64,000 bases of DNA from Diploscapter coronatus (Eukaryota > Nematoda > Chromadorea > Rhabditida > Rhabditidae). Every line of letters starts with the position of its first letter. Positions within the stretch are counted from its first letter, which is position 1. This document shows positions 24,301 to 36,300 of the stretch, in pieces. The position numbers were made by a program, and so were the translations under genes. Location of the stretch: NCBI GenBank assembly GCA_964036155.1, contig OZ038422.1, positions 9,509,201 through 9,573,200 on the forward strand. The letters run 5' to 3'. The notes beneath the pieces are model-generated. The model worked only from the letters and a program-made list of their open reading frames with translations, ran no database searches and was not told the DNA's origin.

Positions 24301-24770
24301 AGTATACTACGAATCTTTTGTAGACGACATTCACGCTCAACTTCGACTGCTGTGCGACGTGGCCCCCTCGTTCTTCAAGCAGACCAAACTGATGGGTAGG
24401 GACTATCTCCAACTGACTGAGAACTGCATCGAGAAGATTCAACATATCATCAGCGAGGAAATCACAAGGGTATGAACTCATTTTAGTGCAGGTCTTGTTC
24501 GAGAACTCCAAATTGAAATTAAAATTCGCTTTGTTCATTTTATGATGAGTCCATTCAAAATTAGGTTATTTCAAATTTTAAAAAGAGTATACTTGAATTG
24601 GAGGAAAAAACCTCGTTTTTTTCATTTATGAAATCAACCAATCAAAAGATTTATTATTGAAATGTTTTTATGTTATTTAGAAAAAGATTTTTAGTTACCA
24701 TTTTCAGATCTCGAATGATATCGACGAGAAAGCGAGGAGGGCATTGGAAAATAGCCGAGCGGTATCGTGA
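21358..24770 (+). CDS. cdt-1: CDT1-like replication licensing factor
   Basis: Eleven exons: 21358-21479, 21856-21946, 22050-22229, 22382-22501, 23035-23175, 23226-23351, 23606-23731, 23874-23989, 24141-24229, 24324-24469, 24708-24770. They give 439 residues. A PIP-box degron-like motif, PKITEFFSVRRSNRR, starts near residue 51 (Thr-Glu in place of Thr-Asp, Arg at +4), as in CDT1 and SET8, which CRL4-Cdt2 destroys on chromatin-bound PCNA. The C-terminus (about residues 285-420, with RMLRCITMLYAVKKARSM, VADVVEKLVFSSSTILA, LLCDVAPSFFKQTKLMG) resembles the MCM-binding winged-helix domain of CDT1. Exons 4-7 are homologous 120-141-nt modules, each ending in a Leu-(Leu/Ile)-Glu-(Lys/Arg) motif. I do not see the central geminin-binding winged-helix domain normally present in CDT1. 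It might be highly diverged, absent, or replaced by the exon repeats. SET8 is excluded because there is no SET domain. The Mps1 gene follows in the same orientation. Confidence 0.6.
22552..22923. repeat. Possible MITE with TTAGGGACCG termini
   Basis: TTAGGGACCG at the left and its exact inverse CGGTCCCTAA at the right enclose about 370 bp within the longest intron of the CDT1-like gene. Only about 10-13 bp are inverted, so confidence is modest. Confidence 0.4.
23433..23536. repeat. Short inverted-repeat element in CDT1-like intron
   Basis: AGACTTGGA and its inverse TCCAAGTCT flank about 85 bp that contain repeated AATCCGAT/AATCGGAT-like blocks. Possibly a small MITE. Confidence 0.4.
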
Positions 24771-25535
24771 CTTCGTTTATTATTGAATCGGAGGTCATTT
24801 GTGTCGCAAAGGGAGTATTTGTACTGAAATTGTAGAGGCTTCCCTGGTATTTTCGGTAAAAATCACCCCCTTGTGGTAACAATCGCTTCCCACACCGTCC
24901 ACTTCTACGAAATCTTTCACAACATTCATGTATCAAAACATCGTTAGTACTGTTGATTTCCTTTTACTGTGGATCCATTTTCTATACTTTGGAAAAGTGG
25001 CCACTACTTTTTCCTATAGCCTGTAAAATAGTAGCTTCTTTGAAATCAACAGTGTTCAATTTCAAAAGCTTCAAGATTCTTCTGCAAATATTAACGATAT
25101 CTAGCAATTTGCATATCCATTTTTCACATTCTGTATTTACAATGCGGGATTTTCTATTCTCTCAACCTTCCTTATTCGATGAGCATATTTTCGATTGTAA
25201 TATTTTTAAAATTTTGTTTAGCAATCTCGTTCTAGTGGTGGTCAAAGTTTCTTATCAAAACTTGTGAAAAAATGCAAGTTGATGGTATAAAATTTTCAAA
25301 AAATTTTGCTATTTTATGATGAAGAGCCGCAAGGTTTGACAACCTTGAGATATCTGTAATTTCCCATACTTTTTATTAAATTTTTGAGGAGTTTATAATC
25401 GTCACATGCAAAATAGAATAGGAAAAGATTTTTACTGCAAAATCTTTTTTTCTATCTCATGTAACGATGCAAATACTTGGCTTTCAAATTCCCTGAAAAT
25501 AAGTTGAATCTTCAGAAATCCCTCTTCTACCAGAA
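24771..25535. other. Spacer between CDT1-like and Mps1 genes
   Basis: About 765 bp, AT-rich, with no clear gene. ATCTTCAG at 25508-25515 is a probable trans-splice acceptor 20 bp before the Mps1 start. The genes are co-oriented, but the spacer is longer than a classic nematode operon gap. Confidence 0.4.
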
Positions 25536-28369
25536 ATGGACAGCGGGATTTCAACTTCGGAAACGGGCGGCACAACCTCGGGCAAGACGTTCATGGAACG
25601 ACTCAAGGCACAGAACGCTCGACACAAGCAACAGCTCGAGGAGAAACGCAAGAAATTGGGTAATTCAGTGCCTTCCCTTCTTGAAAGATATGCAACCTTT
25701 GAAATGAACGTGCGAAAATTCTTTTCTGCATTAGGCAATGAGGAACGAATAAAATGTGAAATTAGCATACATTTTACAACACTTGTTAAATGGACCATTT
25801 GCATATATTCCTGGCATAAATCTTCGAAGTGAAAAATAGGATTATTTTGTATCCTTTTACAGATAAAACACATGATTTTACAGAGGCCAAGCAGAAGGAG
25901 AACCAGCGTCCTGCAGTGAGTCACTCGCTAAATGCATTCAACATTTCGGTCAACACATCGCAGGCCGTCGACAACGATAAACCAATCAATTCCACGCTGC
26001 CTGAGGTAAGGAGATATTTGGTATTTTGAGAATTTTAGAAAAATGTTATGCTGAAATTTCGCACAGTAGAATCGATTAGTCACTACAACGCATAGACTGG
26101 AATGATTTTAGAAACGGAGAAATATCTTATGTTTAGAAAAAAAAAGTAACCTCAGTGATATTTGCAAAGAGAATAACCGGAAGATGAGCGTTTATAAATT
26201 CGAGATCGTGATTTTCAGCCCCCAAAAGCACCCTTGTCGAGTCGTCAGGCAGTGTTCCGGACTCCTGCCGGCAGAGGGGACAGACACAAACAAATCAACC
26301 AGCTGAAACTCAGTCCGATCGTTCCGAATCTCGCAGAACATACGCCCAAAACTCCGGGACATTCGGGGGTGAAGAAATCCCGCGAGGAAAAGGTGAATAA
26401 AATTCGAATTCTCACATTTGCATAATCGGAAGAAGATATGATCTATTGAATCAACGCTGAATTCTAAACGTAAGAAATGAAAATTATAAGAACTATGAGT
26501 TTACATAGCATTGCGAGAAGAGAGGATATGATTGAAGAGTTGTAAAAAAAAGATTTAAATTTCATCAGAAATTTGAATTTGTAAACCAAAAATTTGCAGG
26601 ACAAAATGTCATTCGCCTCTCCGCACTTCAGCAAGTTGAAGCGCAGTGTCTCTCTACTGAGCGATTTGGACGATAATCTGATCGTCGTCAAGGGCAAGAG
26701 CTACAGAAAACTTACTCTGCTAGGCAAGGGAGGCAGTTGCAAGGTAAGGAATAGAGAACGAACAATCATGCTAACTTTTGGAGCGAAATCTGTAATTTCC
26801 ACGAACTTAGCTATTTATATCATTGCAAAGAAGAAAGTTAACTGAAAGTTAGGCTTTCAATTGCTGCCATATATTTCTTGGAATAATTGAAAATTGAATT
26901 GAATTTCTAAAAATCATGATTTTTTTGTTTCTGTAAAATTAGCATTTTTCAGGTCTACGAAGCAGTGGACGAGCAGTCGCAGGTGGTGTACGCAATCAAG
27001 ATTGCTGAGCTGCCTGAAGATGAAGGTCTCCGCAGGTCGCTTATAAACGAGGTTCTCCTACTCGAGCGACTCCAGGACTCCAGATATGTCATCCGCATGA
27101 AAGATTAGTTAGTCTTTCATATTATTTTTTAAACTTATTTTTTTCGAATATTATACTCTTGTGTTGGAAACTTTATGCATCAAATCGAATCTTTTTATAA
27201 AAAAAAAATGATGAAAATTGCTGATCCTTATTTTAAAGAAGAAAAGGTCGAAAATTGCTTCTCTTCTCCAACTCGATAGAATTGGAATGATAATGTTTGC
27301 AGTGACATGGACGAGTCTTCGAATCGTCTGTACGTGGTTATGGAGCGCGGCGATACGGACTTCGCCTCGTTCCTGACGCGCAACGCGGACTCCATCAACA
27401 CAAGATTCATCCACTTCTACTGGGAACAGATGCTCAGAGCCGTCAAGGTCATTCATGATCAGAGTACGGAAGTTTTTCTTCATAAGTTGAAATACGTTTC
27501 CTTGACAAATTTTGGTATTTCGTGTAAGGTTCATATAAAGAAAAATTGTAACAATTTAAATGTCAAGTAAAACTAGTTGTTGATGTCTTAAATTGCAGAC
27601 ATTGTGCACGCAGATCTAAAACCAGCTAACTTTCTACTCGTCAGGGGCAATCTCAAACTCATCGATTTCGGCATTTCGTCATCGGCGCACGAAAATGTGA
27701 GGATTCATTTTGAGTGAGAAAATTGCACCCCCACACACACACACATTTCAGAAGAAGAAGTCAGCGATCGTGGGCACTCTCGACTATATGGCGCCGGAAC
27801 AGTTCACTGACGAACAGGTAGATTTGTTTCAACATATTTTATTGGCAATAGACGTTTGAATATCTTGAAATGAAATTATTGTGCGCTTAATGAAAACTTC
27901 GTGCGTTTACTGATATAATGCTACTGGGATTTTTTTTGAAGATGAGATTTTCAGCCGCAAGTGAAGATCGACGTGTGGGCGCTGGGCTGCATTCTCTATC
28001 GAATCGTCTACGGCAAACTGCCTTTCGCTGATGTGCCCAGATCCGATCGGGTATATCGACTTTTTCAACTTGGAAACAATTTACTTCGTAAACTGCTACT
28101 TACGAGAAGGGAAAATTCTTATGAAAACTATTATTTCTTACATATATTTGATGAGATGGAAGATGGTTTTTGTTGGATTTTTATTGATGAATTTCTAGAT
28201 CAACAAAATCTGCGACCCTCGATTTGCGATCCGTTTCAACCCGATTGAGGACGAGGTCATCCTGCGCAGCATCAAGCGCTGCCTCGAGAGGAACTACGAG
28301 AAGCGCGCCTCCATCGACGAGTTGCTGCAATTACTGGGCAGGAATATTTTTTTAATTCTCAAAGATTAA
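25536..28369 (+). CDS. mps1: Mps1/TTK dual-specificity spindle-checkpoint kinase
   Basis: Ten exons: 25536-25659, 25884-26005, 26219-26392, 26600-26743, 26953-27107, 27303-27463, 27599-27696, 27752-27817, 27955-28050, 28199-28369. They give 436 residues. The first 170 or so are polar and disordered, with a coiled-coil-like start and no visible TPR domain. The kinase domain spans about 172-430: glycine loop [26 protein letters not shown] with the VAIK-type lysine, catalytic loop [18 protein letters not shown], activation/P+1 [30 protein letters not shown]. The Leu-Lys-Pro-Ala-Asn catalytic loop and DVWxLGCILY-x(3)-YGKxPF are diagnostic of Mps1/TTK. Mps1 phosphorylates KNL1 at unattached kinetochores to start checkpoint signalling. 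The frame as read ends at TAA 28367-28369. A GC-AG intron could instead join residue Leu-Gly to a coding-like exon at 28584. C. elegans is reported to lack Mps1. Confidence 0.9.
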
Positions 28370-28583
28370 TTTGGTATTTTTATGTGAACATTCTGCGTAA
28401 ATTTTCGAACTAGACTCTTGTGGAATGTATTTTCAATTCCTGAAAAACACATCATGACGTTCAAAATCCGATATTTTTGAATGGAAGAAATTTCAAACAT
28501 CTTCGTCTGTATTCCATCATAAATAATCCCATTTTTCGAAACTAAAAGGACTATTTTTCTAGCCGACTCTTCTTCTGCCCCAG

Positions 28584-28716
28584 GTGCAGAGGCCTCAATC
28601 GACTACGCAGCACTGGCCTCCGAGATGCAGGGCGCCACTCCAAAGACACTCGCCAAGAAACTCAAACGACTCGTCCTCCAATCACAGGCTAGTTTGAAAG
28701 GGAGAATATTAAAATT
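28584..28716 (+). other. Candidate alternative 3' exon of the Mps1 gene
   Basis: GTGCAGAGGCC.. follows a good acceptor (CTGCCCCAG), has strong G/C wobble bias, and continues the kinase frame if a GC donor at 28338-28339 is used. It would add GAEASIDYAALASEMQGATP and an amphipathic basic helix, analogous to the post-kinase helix of TTK. No stop precedes the A24 tract in this frame, so the true end is unclear. Confidence 0.45.
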
Positions 28717-28740
28717 AAAAAAAAAAAAAAAAAAAAAAAA
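28717..28740. repeat. A24 homopolymer
   Basis: Twenty-four consecutive A directly after the candidate Mps1 exon. It may be a simple repeat, or the tail of a retroposed fragment. Confidence 0.8.
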
Positions 28741-30144
28741 CGTTTCATGATGCGAAATTTTTCACTATTTTTTGCGAAGATTAAGACAATCCAAGTCTTC
28801 ATATGGAATTTCGAGAATTTTCGAAGGAGTCTGAGACAATATCGATGCTAGAAAAGAGTTACAACCCACTAGATAAAATGCAGTGCAAGATGCATTGAGT
28901 GAGAATTTTGGCATTGTCGATTTCCATGTCAAATTGCATTATGCGTCAGCGCGATTGAGGCGAATTTAAATATTACGATAATATCAATTTTAAGACTCGC
29001 AAAAAGTTGAACTTTGACGACTAAGACAACTCTTGGAATAGTATTAACGGGTCATATCAACAGCACTGATGAAATCCAAATGACACAAAAATAATTTATT
29101 TGAAAGTTCACTTAGTAATTGATAACGAAAATTATTTTATCTTTTCTTTGGTTTGCAGATTTTCCTTTCTTTATATATTATTGTATCTGGAACACTCGAT
29201 TTGTGAAAACGGTCATTGTTTTTTTTTCCTTTCCGCAGCAATTCAATTTGGAGTCTAAACGTTTCGCTCAATTGAAAACATTCAATAAATCCTCAAAAAT
29301 CTTTCCTTATCATCAACCTCTCAATTAGTAGGACTAAAGTTTTATCAGAACTTGAACATTCTGCAAAATGACAGGAATAAATTTGCTTTTTGAAGCATGA
29401 AACATTATTAAGCATTGAATTTAAAAATCAACTAATATCACACGTCATGAGCGCTAGCACACTAATGATTTGCAAAACAAATCTAAAACACATTGTTTAC
29501 GCTTTATTCAATAAACTTTATTATTAGAAATTTTTACACAAAATATATTATTTTTGAATTTCCACAAACCAATTTACCGTTTTTAGATTTAAAAAAAAAA
29601 AAAAAGAAAAGTCATCAGTTTGTGAAAATCAAGAAATGTATAATACAAAAGAAAATAAAATAACAAATCTTCACCCGAGATATGCTATAAAATCTTGGGC
29701 AAACTCATGAAGCATTTCATCAATAAATGGCTAAATGGATAATAATCGATAATAAAAAATGCTGATCGCTAAAATCGCTATCGAATAACTGGGATATTTT
29801 ATTGATAGGACGCGTTTGTAAATGTTTTCCATAACTGGGATAACTAATGTTGAATAATTAGAAAGACTCGCGTCGTCAAACGGCGGTCGTGTGAAATCGC
29901 ACATTTTCATAATCTGAGCAGATTTGAGCACGCGGATGCGACTTCGTAATGTAGAAGCGGAAAGCGATAATATGCCAAATGTAGAATAGTGTAAACTGTA
30001 ACAAGCGGAAAACTTCTTCGCTCATGCTCGTATTTTTCATTCGAAACCCCCAATTTCGTTCGAATAAAAACCGTCGAAACACGGCTATGTGTGAAATTCT
30101 CTAATAGAATTGTGAAATTCGTGAAACGTGAGCGCAATCTTCAC
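28741..30144. other. Convergent intergenic region (3' ends face each other)
   Basis: AT-rich DNA between the Mps1 gene (+) and the giant gene (-). AATAAA occurs on the + strand near 29510 and TTTATT (minus-strand AATAAA) near 29500 and 29795. No gene is supported. Confidence 0.45.
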
Positions 30145-30357
30145 TCACTGGAAGAGATCGGTGGAATAATTGTTGAAAACTGGAGAAAATGATAAAAAAT
30201 ATTGAAATTTCGTGAAATAAATCAGGTTTGACGGACAGTACTGAAGATGCTCATCTTTTTCAGATTTACAGCATTGTACAGATGTTGCGCATTCTTTGAC
30301 GAGCTCGTCGAAGCGGACGACGACGACGTTCGAGTTCAGCTTCGTCTTGCACCACAC
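30145..30357 (-). CDS. Giant gene last exon N
   Basis: Starts after TTTTTCAG. The C/G-biased frame reads VWCKTKLNSNVVVVRFDELV, then a Cys-rich stretch, and runs to TGA 30145-30147. The last 35 codons are AT-rich and may be untranslated if splicing or frame differs. Confidence 0.55.
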   Translation of the reverse strand: MWCKTKLNSNVVVVRFDELVKECATSVQCCKSEKDEHLQYCPSNLIYFTKFQYFLSFSPVFNNYSTDLFQ

Positions 30358-33300
30358 CTGAAAAACGGTTCATTTTTCTTGTTCATTTCAAGTTAGAAAT
30401 GCTAGAAATTAAATGTTAGAAAAATCAAAATCGATAGAGGTTGAAATTTTTACTAATTCGAATTCTAACTAATTATTTTACGACATCGAGTCAGGACTCT
30501 TGTAAAATTGGAACTCCTGACAATTCCCAATCAAAAGATTAGATTTCTTACCGTCTGCATCCATATTCCGAAGCTGCCGTCGGACAGTGGCACGACGACA
30601 TTCAATCGCTCCTTCTTCGATCATCGGCAAGCCTTTGACTTGATCCTTGATCGGAGGCGGAGATCTTTCGTTGAGATTCGATTGCTAAATTCGATTTTTG
30701 CCTAATGAAATGAAATGCTCGTTGTTGAAATTTGGATTTGTCAAAAGATCATGCTGAAGAAATGGTGTAAGCAAAAAATCACGCTCAGCTTATGTAATTT
30801 TTATTCAACTTTGTGTTCGTAAATAAATTGATAAATTTTACCTGATATCTCAAGTATTCACAGCCATTTGCATCACGCTCAACACGACCCATGATGAATG
30901 GAGTGCCAACGGTGAAGATGTCGTCCGAACGGCGAGTTGGTGGAATGTAGTCGCGTCTAAAAAATCAAGCAGTTAGAATTTCGGAGTTCTGATCAAATTT
31001 TAGAACTAGTTCATGATATTCGTTAATTTAGACTTTTTGCGTGAATTTTTCTGCAAAAGTTGAATAGTTGCACAGTTGCACTCCCATGAAATATCACCAT
31101 TCCAAAAGGATGATTTTATTTTAACAATGTCAAAATGTGCAATGCTTAGAAAAAATAACCTTTGCAACTTTCAAACACTTTTATGAGAGTTTGTGAATTA
31201 CGTGATGAAAAATGGCGTAATGTGAAATTACGAAATGCGTTTTTTTAGCATAATGAATAAATAACTTTCGTCTCTTCTGTTCTTACAAAATTTCGATTTA
31301 TGAACAAATATAAATTCAAGGAAAGATTTAAATTCAAGCACATATCATCATTTTTTAACTTCGCACACTCTATTCCCCTACCTCTGAATCCATTCTGTTC
31401 GATCGACCGCAGCGATTTCTCGCACTGGACTGTAAGTTGAGCCTCGAGGAACTCGATAAACGTGATGCTCCGACCAAGTCTGATATGAAGGCAGCGCTGC
31501 ACGGCCGTTCATTTGAGGCGATCCATTGCCCTTGGAGATGTAAGGCGATTGGCGTGGTGGATAGATTGGGTGATGGACAAAGACACGTTCTCCAAACGTC
31601 GTCCATTTACAGCTACGGTTTTCAGAAGACATCGTAGTCATGTTCTGCCTTGCTGCGGCTACCGAGCGTGAACGAGGTGGGCTTGGACTTCTCAGTTTTG
31701 TTGATGTAGCGGATGGTCGCGAGAGTGAGCGAGTGTATCGTTCAGGGCTGTCCTTCTTCTGATATGTCTGATAAGACGAATATCCAGATGAGTTCATTGT
31801 CGTCTGTGGTTCCGGACGACGTTGGTAACTGACTGAGACGGAAGCAATCTCGGGTGGAAGGCGAGACGTTGCATAGCCGTTTGCTCGGTGATGGTGATAT
31901 GACGGCAAAGTATGCGATTCTGTTGGACGATAGTAATGCGAGGTTGGGGTCGATGTCGCCAGAGGTGGGGATAGTGGACTTCGGGGTGTTCTTGGAGGCG
32001 GCGAAGTGCTGCTAACTGAAATGCGCTTGATGTAACTGATCTCGGTTCGTTCACGAATTGTTGTCCAAGAATGCGGCGATAGCGCACGTGTTCGCCTTTC
32101 CGCATCTCGCGATGCAATGCGGAAGCGCTCAGATTCCCCATATGATTGTGACATCTGACTGATCGTGATGCCTCTGTCTTCGCGTGGAATAGAGCGACGA
32201 TGCTCAGATCGAGATTCTCGCTCATATGTTGGAGCTGGCGTTGGTTCGAAGCCAGAATCGACAAGTGCATATTTCTGTCTGGCGCTAATCGACACGGAAA
32301 AGCCAAGTGGTGATCGTGGAGTTTCCAGTTGTTGAGGATCCAAGACGAGAGGCGACTCGGATGGCGGACTTCTTCGATTCGCTGTGTCGACGTGAATCGA
32401 TTCCGAGAGTCTCGGGTCGTGCTCTCGGAATTCAGCCAGCAGATCTTCTGGTGAAAGAGTTGGCCGGATTCGCTTCGTAGTGGCTGTGGTGACAGTTGTC
32501 GATGAAGTTGTGAAGTCCGTCGGCTCTTTGGCTGTTGTCTGCGACTTGACCTCCTCGATTGGCTTGACCCACTGCATAGGCTTGTCTCTGGGCTCCAATT
32601 TGTCGTATTCCCCGACGTGATAGACGTTAGCGAATTGATCGATTCTGTGAGGCTGTAGATCGTGAGTTTTGCTGGTTACTGATAACGGACCACGATACTC
32701 CATTTCTGGCATCGGATAACCGTGAGGGTGTTGTCTTCTCAACTCAGCAGTACGGACATCTTCGCTATCAATAGTGGTAGCAATTTTCGGTTCTTTCATT
32801 GGCAGCTGAGTATAGTGACCCACATTGTATACTGCTGAATGCTCTCGAAGTGGATGACTGTCGATTTCTCGGCTCCTTTGTGTGTTCTCAAGCGGCCCAT
32901 AGTAGGCTTCCGAAATGGATGGATAGCCTTCTCGAGTCTTCTTGCGATCCTCTTTCTGCTCCAATTTGTCGTAATACCCCGGATGATAAATGCTGGTGTA
33001 ATGCTGGATTGGCTGATCATAAATTTCAGTTGCTCTGGCAGTTTCAGAGAGAGGTCCAGTGTACATGGAGGTGTCGAATCGATGGTCAGGGCCATGATCT
33101 TTCTTGTGCAACAAACTGCTGATTCGTTCTGACATCTTCGGTGATTTGGGCTCTTCTTTGATCATCTCTGGTTGCACTTCGACTGTTCTTGGAGGAAGTC
33201 TATCGTACCAGCCCTGATGATAGACGCTCGAGTGATGCAGAAGCGGCTCGGAAGATACTTCATCAAATTTGTTGAAATCACCAACTGGTCCATGATAGAT

Positions 33301-36300
33301 GGTGGTTGGGTATTCGGAGTGGACATCTTTTGGCTTGAAGAATCCGCCCAACTTGCTGGTTAGCGATTTCGATTTCTCCGTATGATCGTCGGCATGTGAA
33401 ATGAGCTCTTGTCTTGGCGGCGAATCGGAATAGAAGCCTGGATTATAGACAGCGACAGTGTTTAAAATTGGAGAAGACTCGACTTCGTTCGTGTATCTCG
33501 TGTCGTGGAGATGTCCATAATAGGGTTCATCCGACAAATAACCATAGCCCTCGTGATGCTCCTTCTTCTTGAACAGGTCTCCGAATTTGCTAGTGATCGA
33601 TTTAGATTTTTCCTTATGCAGATCTTCAGACGGTAATCTTTCCTTCATGGTTGCTGGCAAATCAGAGTAGAAACCTGGACTGTAGACAGCGACAGTATTG
33701 GAAATTGGAGAAGACTCGACTTCGTTCGTGTATCTTGTGTCGTGTAGATGCCCGAAATATGGCTCGGTAGATGGATATTCTTCGAGATGCTCCTTCTTCT
33801 TGAAGAGCCCGGTTAACTTTTCTGCCAATCCCTCTTTCTGTTCACCCTCGATTGGTTTCTTTGGCAAGTCTGTATAAAATCCTTGATGATAACTCGAGAT
33901 CAAGTTGGTTAGCGGCTCTCCATGAAGGTCTCTTGTGTGTCGAGTTTCTGATAAGGGACCCAAATAAGGTTCTTGGTTGATTGGGAAGTCAGATCGTTGT
34001 TCCTCAACATGTCGAGTTGGCAGATTATCATAGTACGATTGTGATGGAGGAATGGCGTGCAGACCCAGATCCGAAGTTTGGATTTCCCTCGATTTCAATG
34101 TTTCGTCAACAGGGCGTGAATCGTCGATCCATGTTGGATAATCAGATTCGTGCTCCTTCTTCTTGAATAGCGATCCAAGTTTGTCAGTTATCGATTTTTC
34201 GGGCTCAGCCTCTTCTCTCTGATGATGGCTTTCTTCTACAGCTACAGGCAGCTTTTCATACCATCCCACATGATAACTGTCGACATGTTGCTGCAAGGGC
34301 TCTCCTTGAACTTCATGCATTTTCGATGTCGTCTCCAATGGACCTTCATAAATGTCGTCATGAGGATATCCTTCTGGGTGTTTCCTTTTCGGTTCTTCTA
34401 CTTGGATCGTTTCCTCGTGAACTTCGACCGTTCTTCTTGGCAACGTGTCGTAGAATCCAACATTGTACGACTGGACGTGAGCTCGTAAATCTTCAGGCTG
34501 AATCTCACGATGCCTCATCGTTTCACTCACAGGACCATGATAGACTGTTGTCGGGTAGTCGGAATGGTCTTTCTCTTTCTTCTTGAAGAGACCGGTAACC
34601 TTGCCAGCCAGCTCCTTTGCCGTGTCTGCCAAATCATGATGTTTCTCGTCGCTGACTTCCTTCACCTCGACGATCCTCTTCGGCAAACTTTCATAGTGGC
34701 CCGAATGATATGGTGTTGTCAAGTCAGCCAATGGTATCGACTGCAATTCGGATTTTCTGTTGGTCTCGTCCAAAGATCCCAAATACGGCGGCTCATTGAT
34801 CGGGAAGTGATAAAGAGAACGAGTTGATACAGTGTCTCTTTCGATAGGCCTTGGAGTCAGCTCATCTGAACGTCCAGTTGGGTGATAGACGCTAACATGC
34901 GTGTTCAGCGGGTAGGCTGGTGCTTCGGAATGGCGTGTGTCGTGATAAATGCCGAAATAAGGCTCTGAACTTGGCCATTGATCATGAGCGTCTTTCTTCT
35001 TGAACAATCCAGAAATCTTTGATGTCAACGATTTCGACTTCTCCTTGTCCTTGTGCCCATCGTCAGCTGGCAGATGCTCAGCTATGATCGATGTGTCAGG
35101 CTTGTCTTCGTAGAAACCGCTGTGATAGACTGAAACCGTGTTCTGCAGAGGGGAAGTCTCGACATCTCGTGCGGAACGAATTGAATCAAGAGGGCCTTCG
35201 TAGGGCTTTTCGGACGGGTAATCATCATGAGCATGAGACTTCTTGAATAGACCAGTGAACTTCGCACCTAAAATAGTGGATCAATAATTTTATCAAAGTA
35301 TCGAAAGCTTTCAATTATTGTATTCGTCGGATTAGGTGACAGTTCGTGTGTTAAGGAACGCCTTGCAAGAAATGCGCGTCACGACAATACGCAAAAAGAG
35401 GCTAGAGCGCTAATAAAGAGAGTCAACGTGGGACAGTGGAAAGAGTAGTGTTATAACATCAAATTTGAAAAAGTACTTGCGGTCTCTAGATGTCACTTTG
35501 ATTTGAAAGGGTGTATGCGCTTAGAGAAGATAAAACTTAGATTCATTTGTAAAACATTTATTCCTCCAAAAGTTTATTCTAATCAACTTACCCAATGCTT
35601 TGGCACTATCGGCGATATCGTGGTGCTTTTCGTCCGGTTTTTCCGTCTCAACTGGCCTGGTTGGTAGGTCGCTGTAGAATCCGGAATTATACACGGTCAC
35701 GTAATCAGATAGCGGTGCTCCTTCGTGATCTCTCGAATGGTAGGTGTCAGACACTGGGCCCAAATATGGAGGCTGATTCAATGGGAAGTCGGACTTCTCC
35801 GCTTCCTCATGTTTCGACGCCAACATCGGTTCATCGGATCGGCCGCTATGATACTTGGTGACATGCGATTCGAGAGGATGCGAGGTTGCTTCAGAGTGAA
35901 TCGTACTGTGATATGGACCGAAATAGGCTTCCGTTGAAGGATAATCTCCATGTTTTTCTTTCTTCAGGAACAACCCCGTCACCTTGCCTGCCAATTCTTT
36001 AGCTCTGTCTCCAATATCGTGATGCTTCTCGTCCTTTCTTTCAGGCTCTTCCTCGATCTGTTTCTTCGGCAAGTCATCATAGAAGCCTTGGTGATACGTT
36101 GAGGCCCAGTTCGATAGCGGCTCGCCTTGCAAATCTCTCGTACGAAGAGTATCCGACAATGGTCCCATATATGGTTCTTGGTTGATTGGGAAGTCAGATC
36201 TCTGTTCTTCAACATGTCGAGTTGGCAGATTATCATAGTACGATTGTGATGGAGGAATGGCGTGCAGACCCAGATCCGAAGTCTGAATTTCCCTGGATTT

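Noticed and set aside
27307..27570. Separate gene inside the kinase region
   Set aside because: It is the Mps1 exon 27303-27463 read through its donor into the intron.
29119..29328. 69-codon + strand open frame after the Mps1 gene
   Set aside because: AT-rich, Phe/Tyr-rich composition with no homology or splice context; likely chance.
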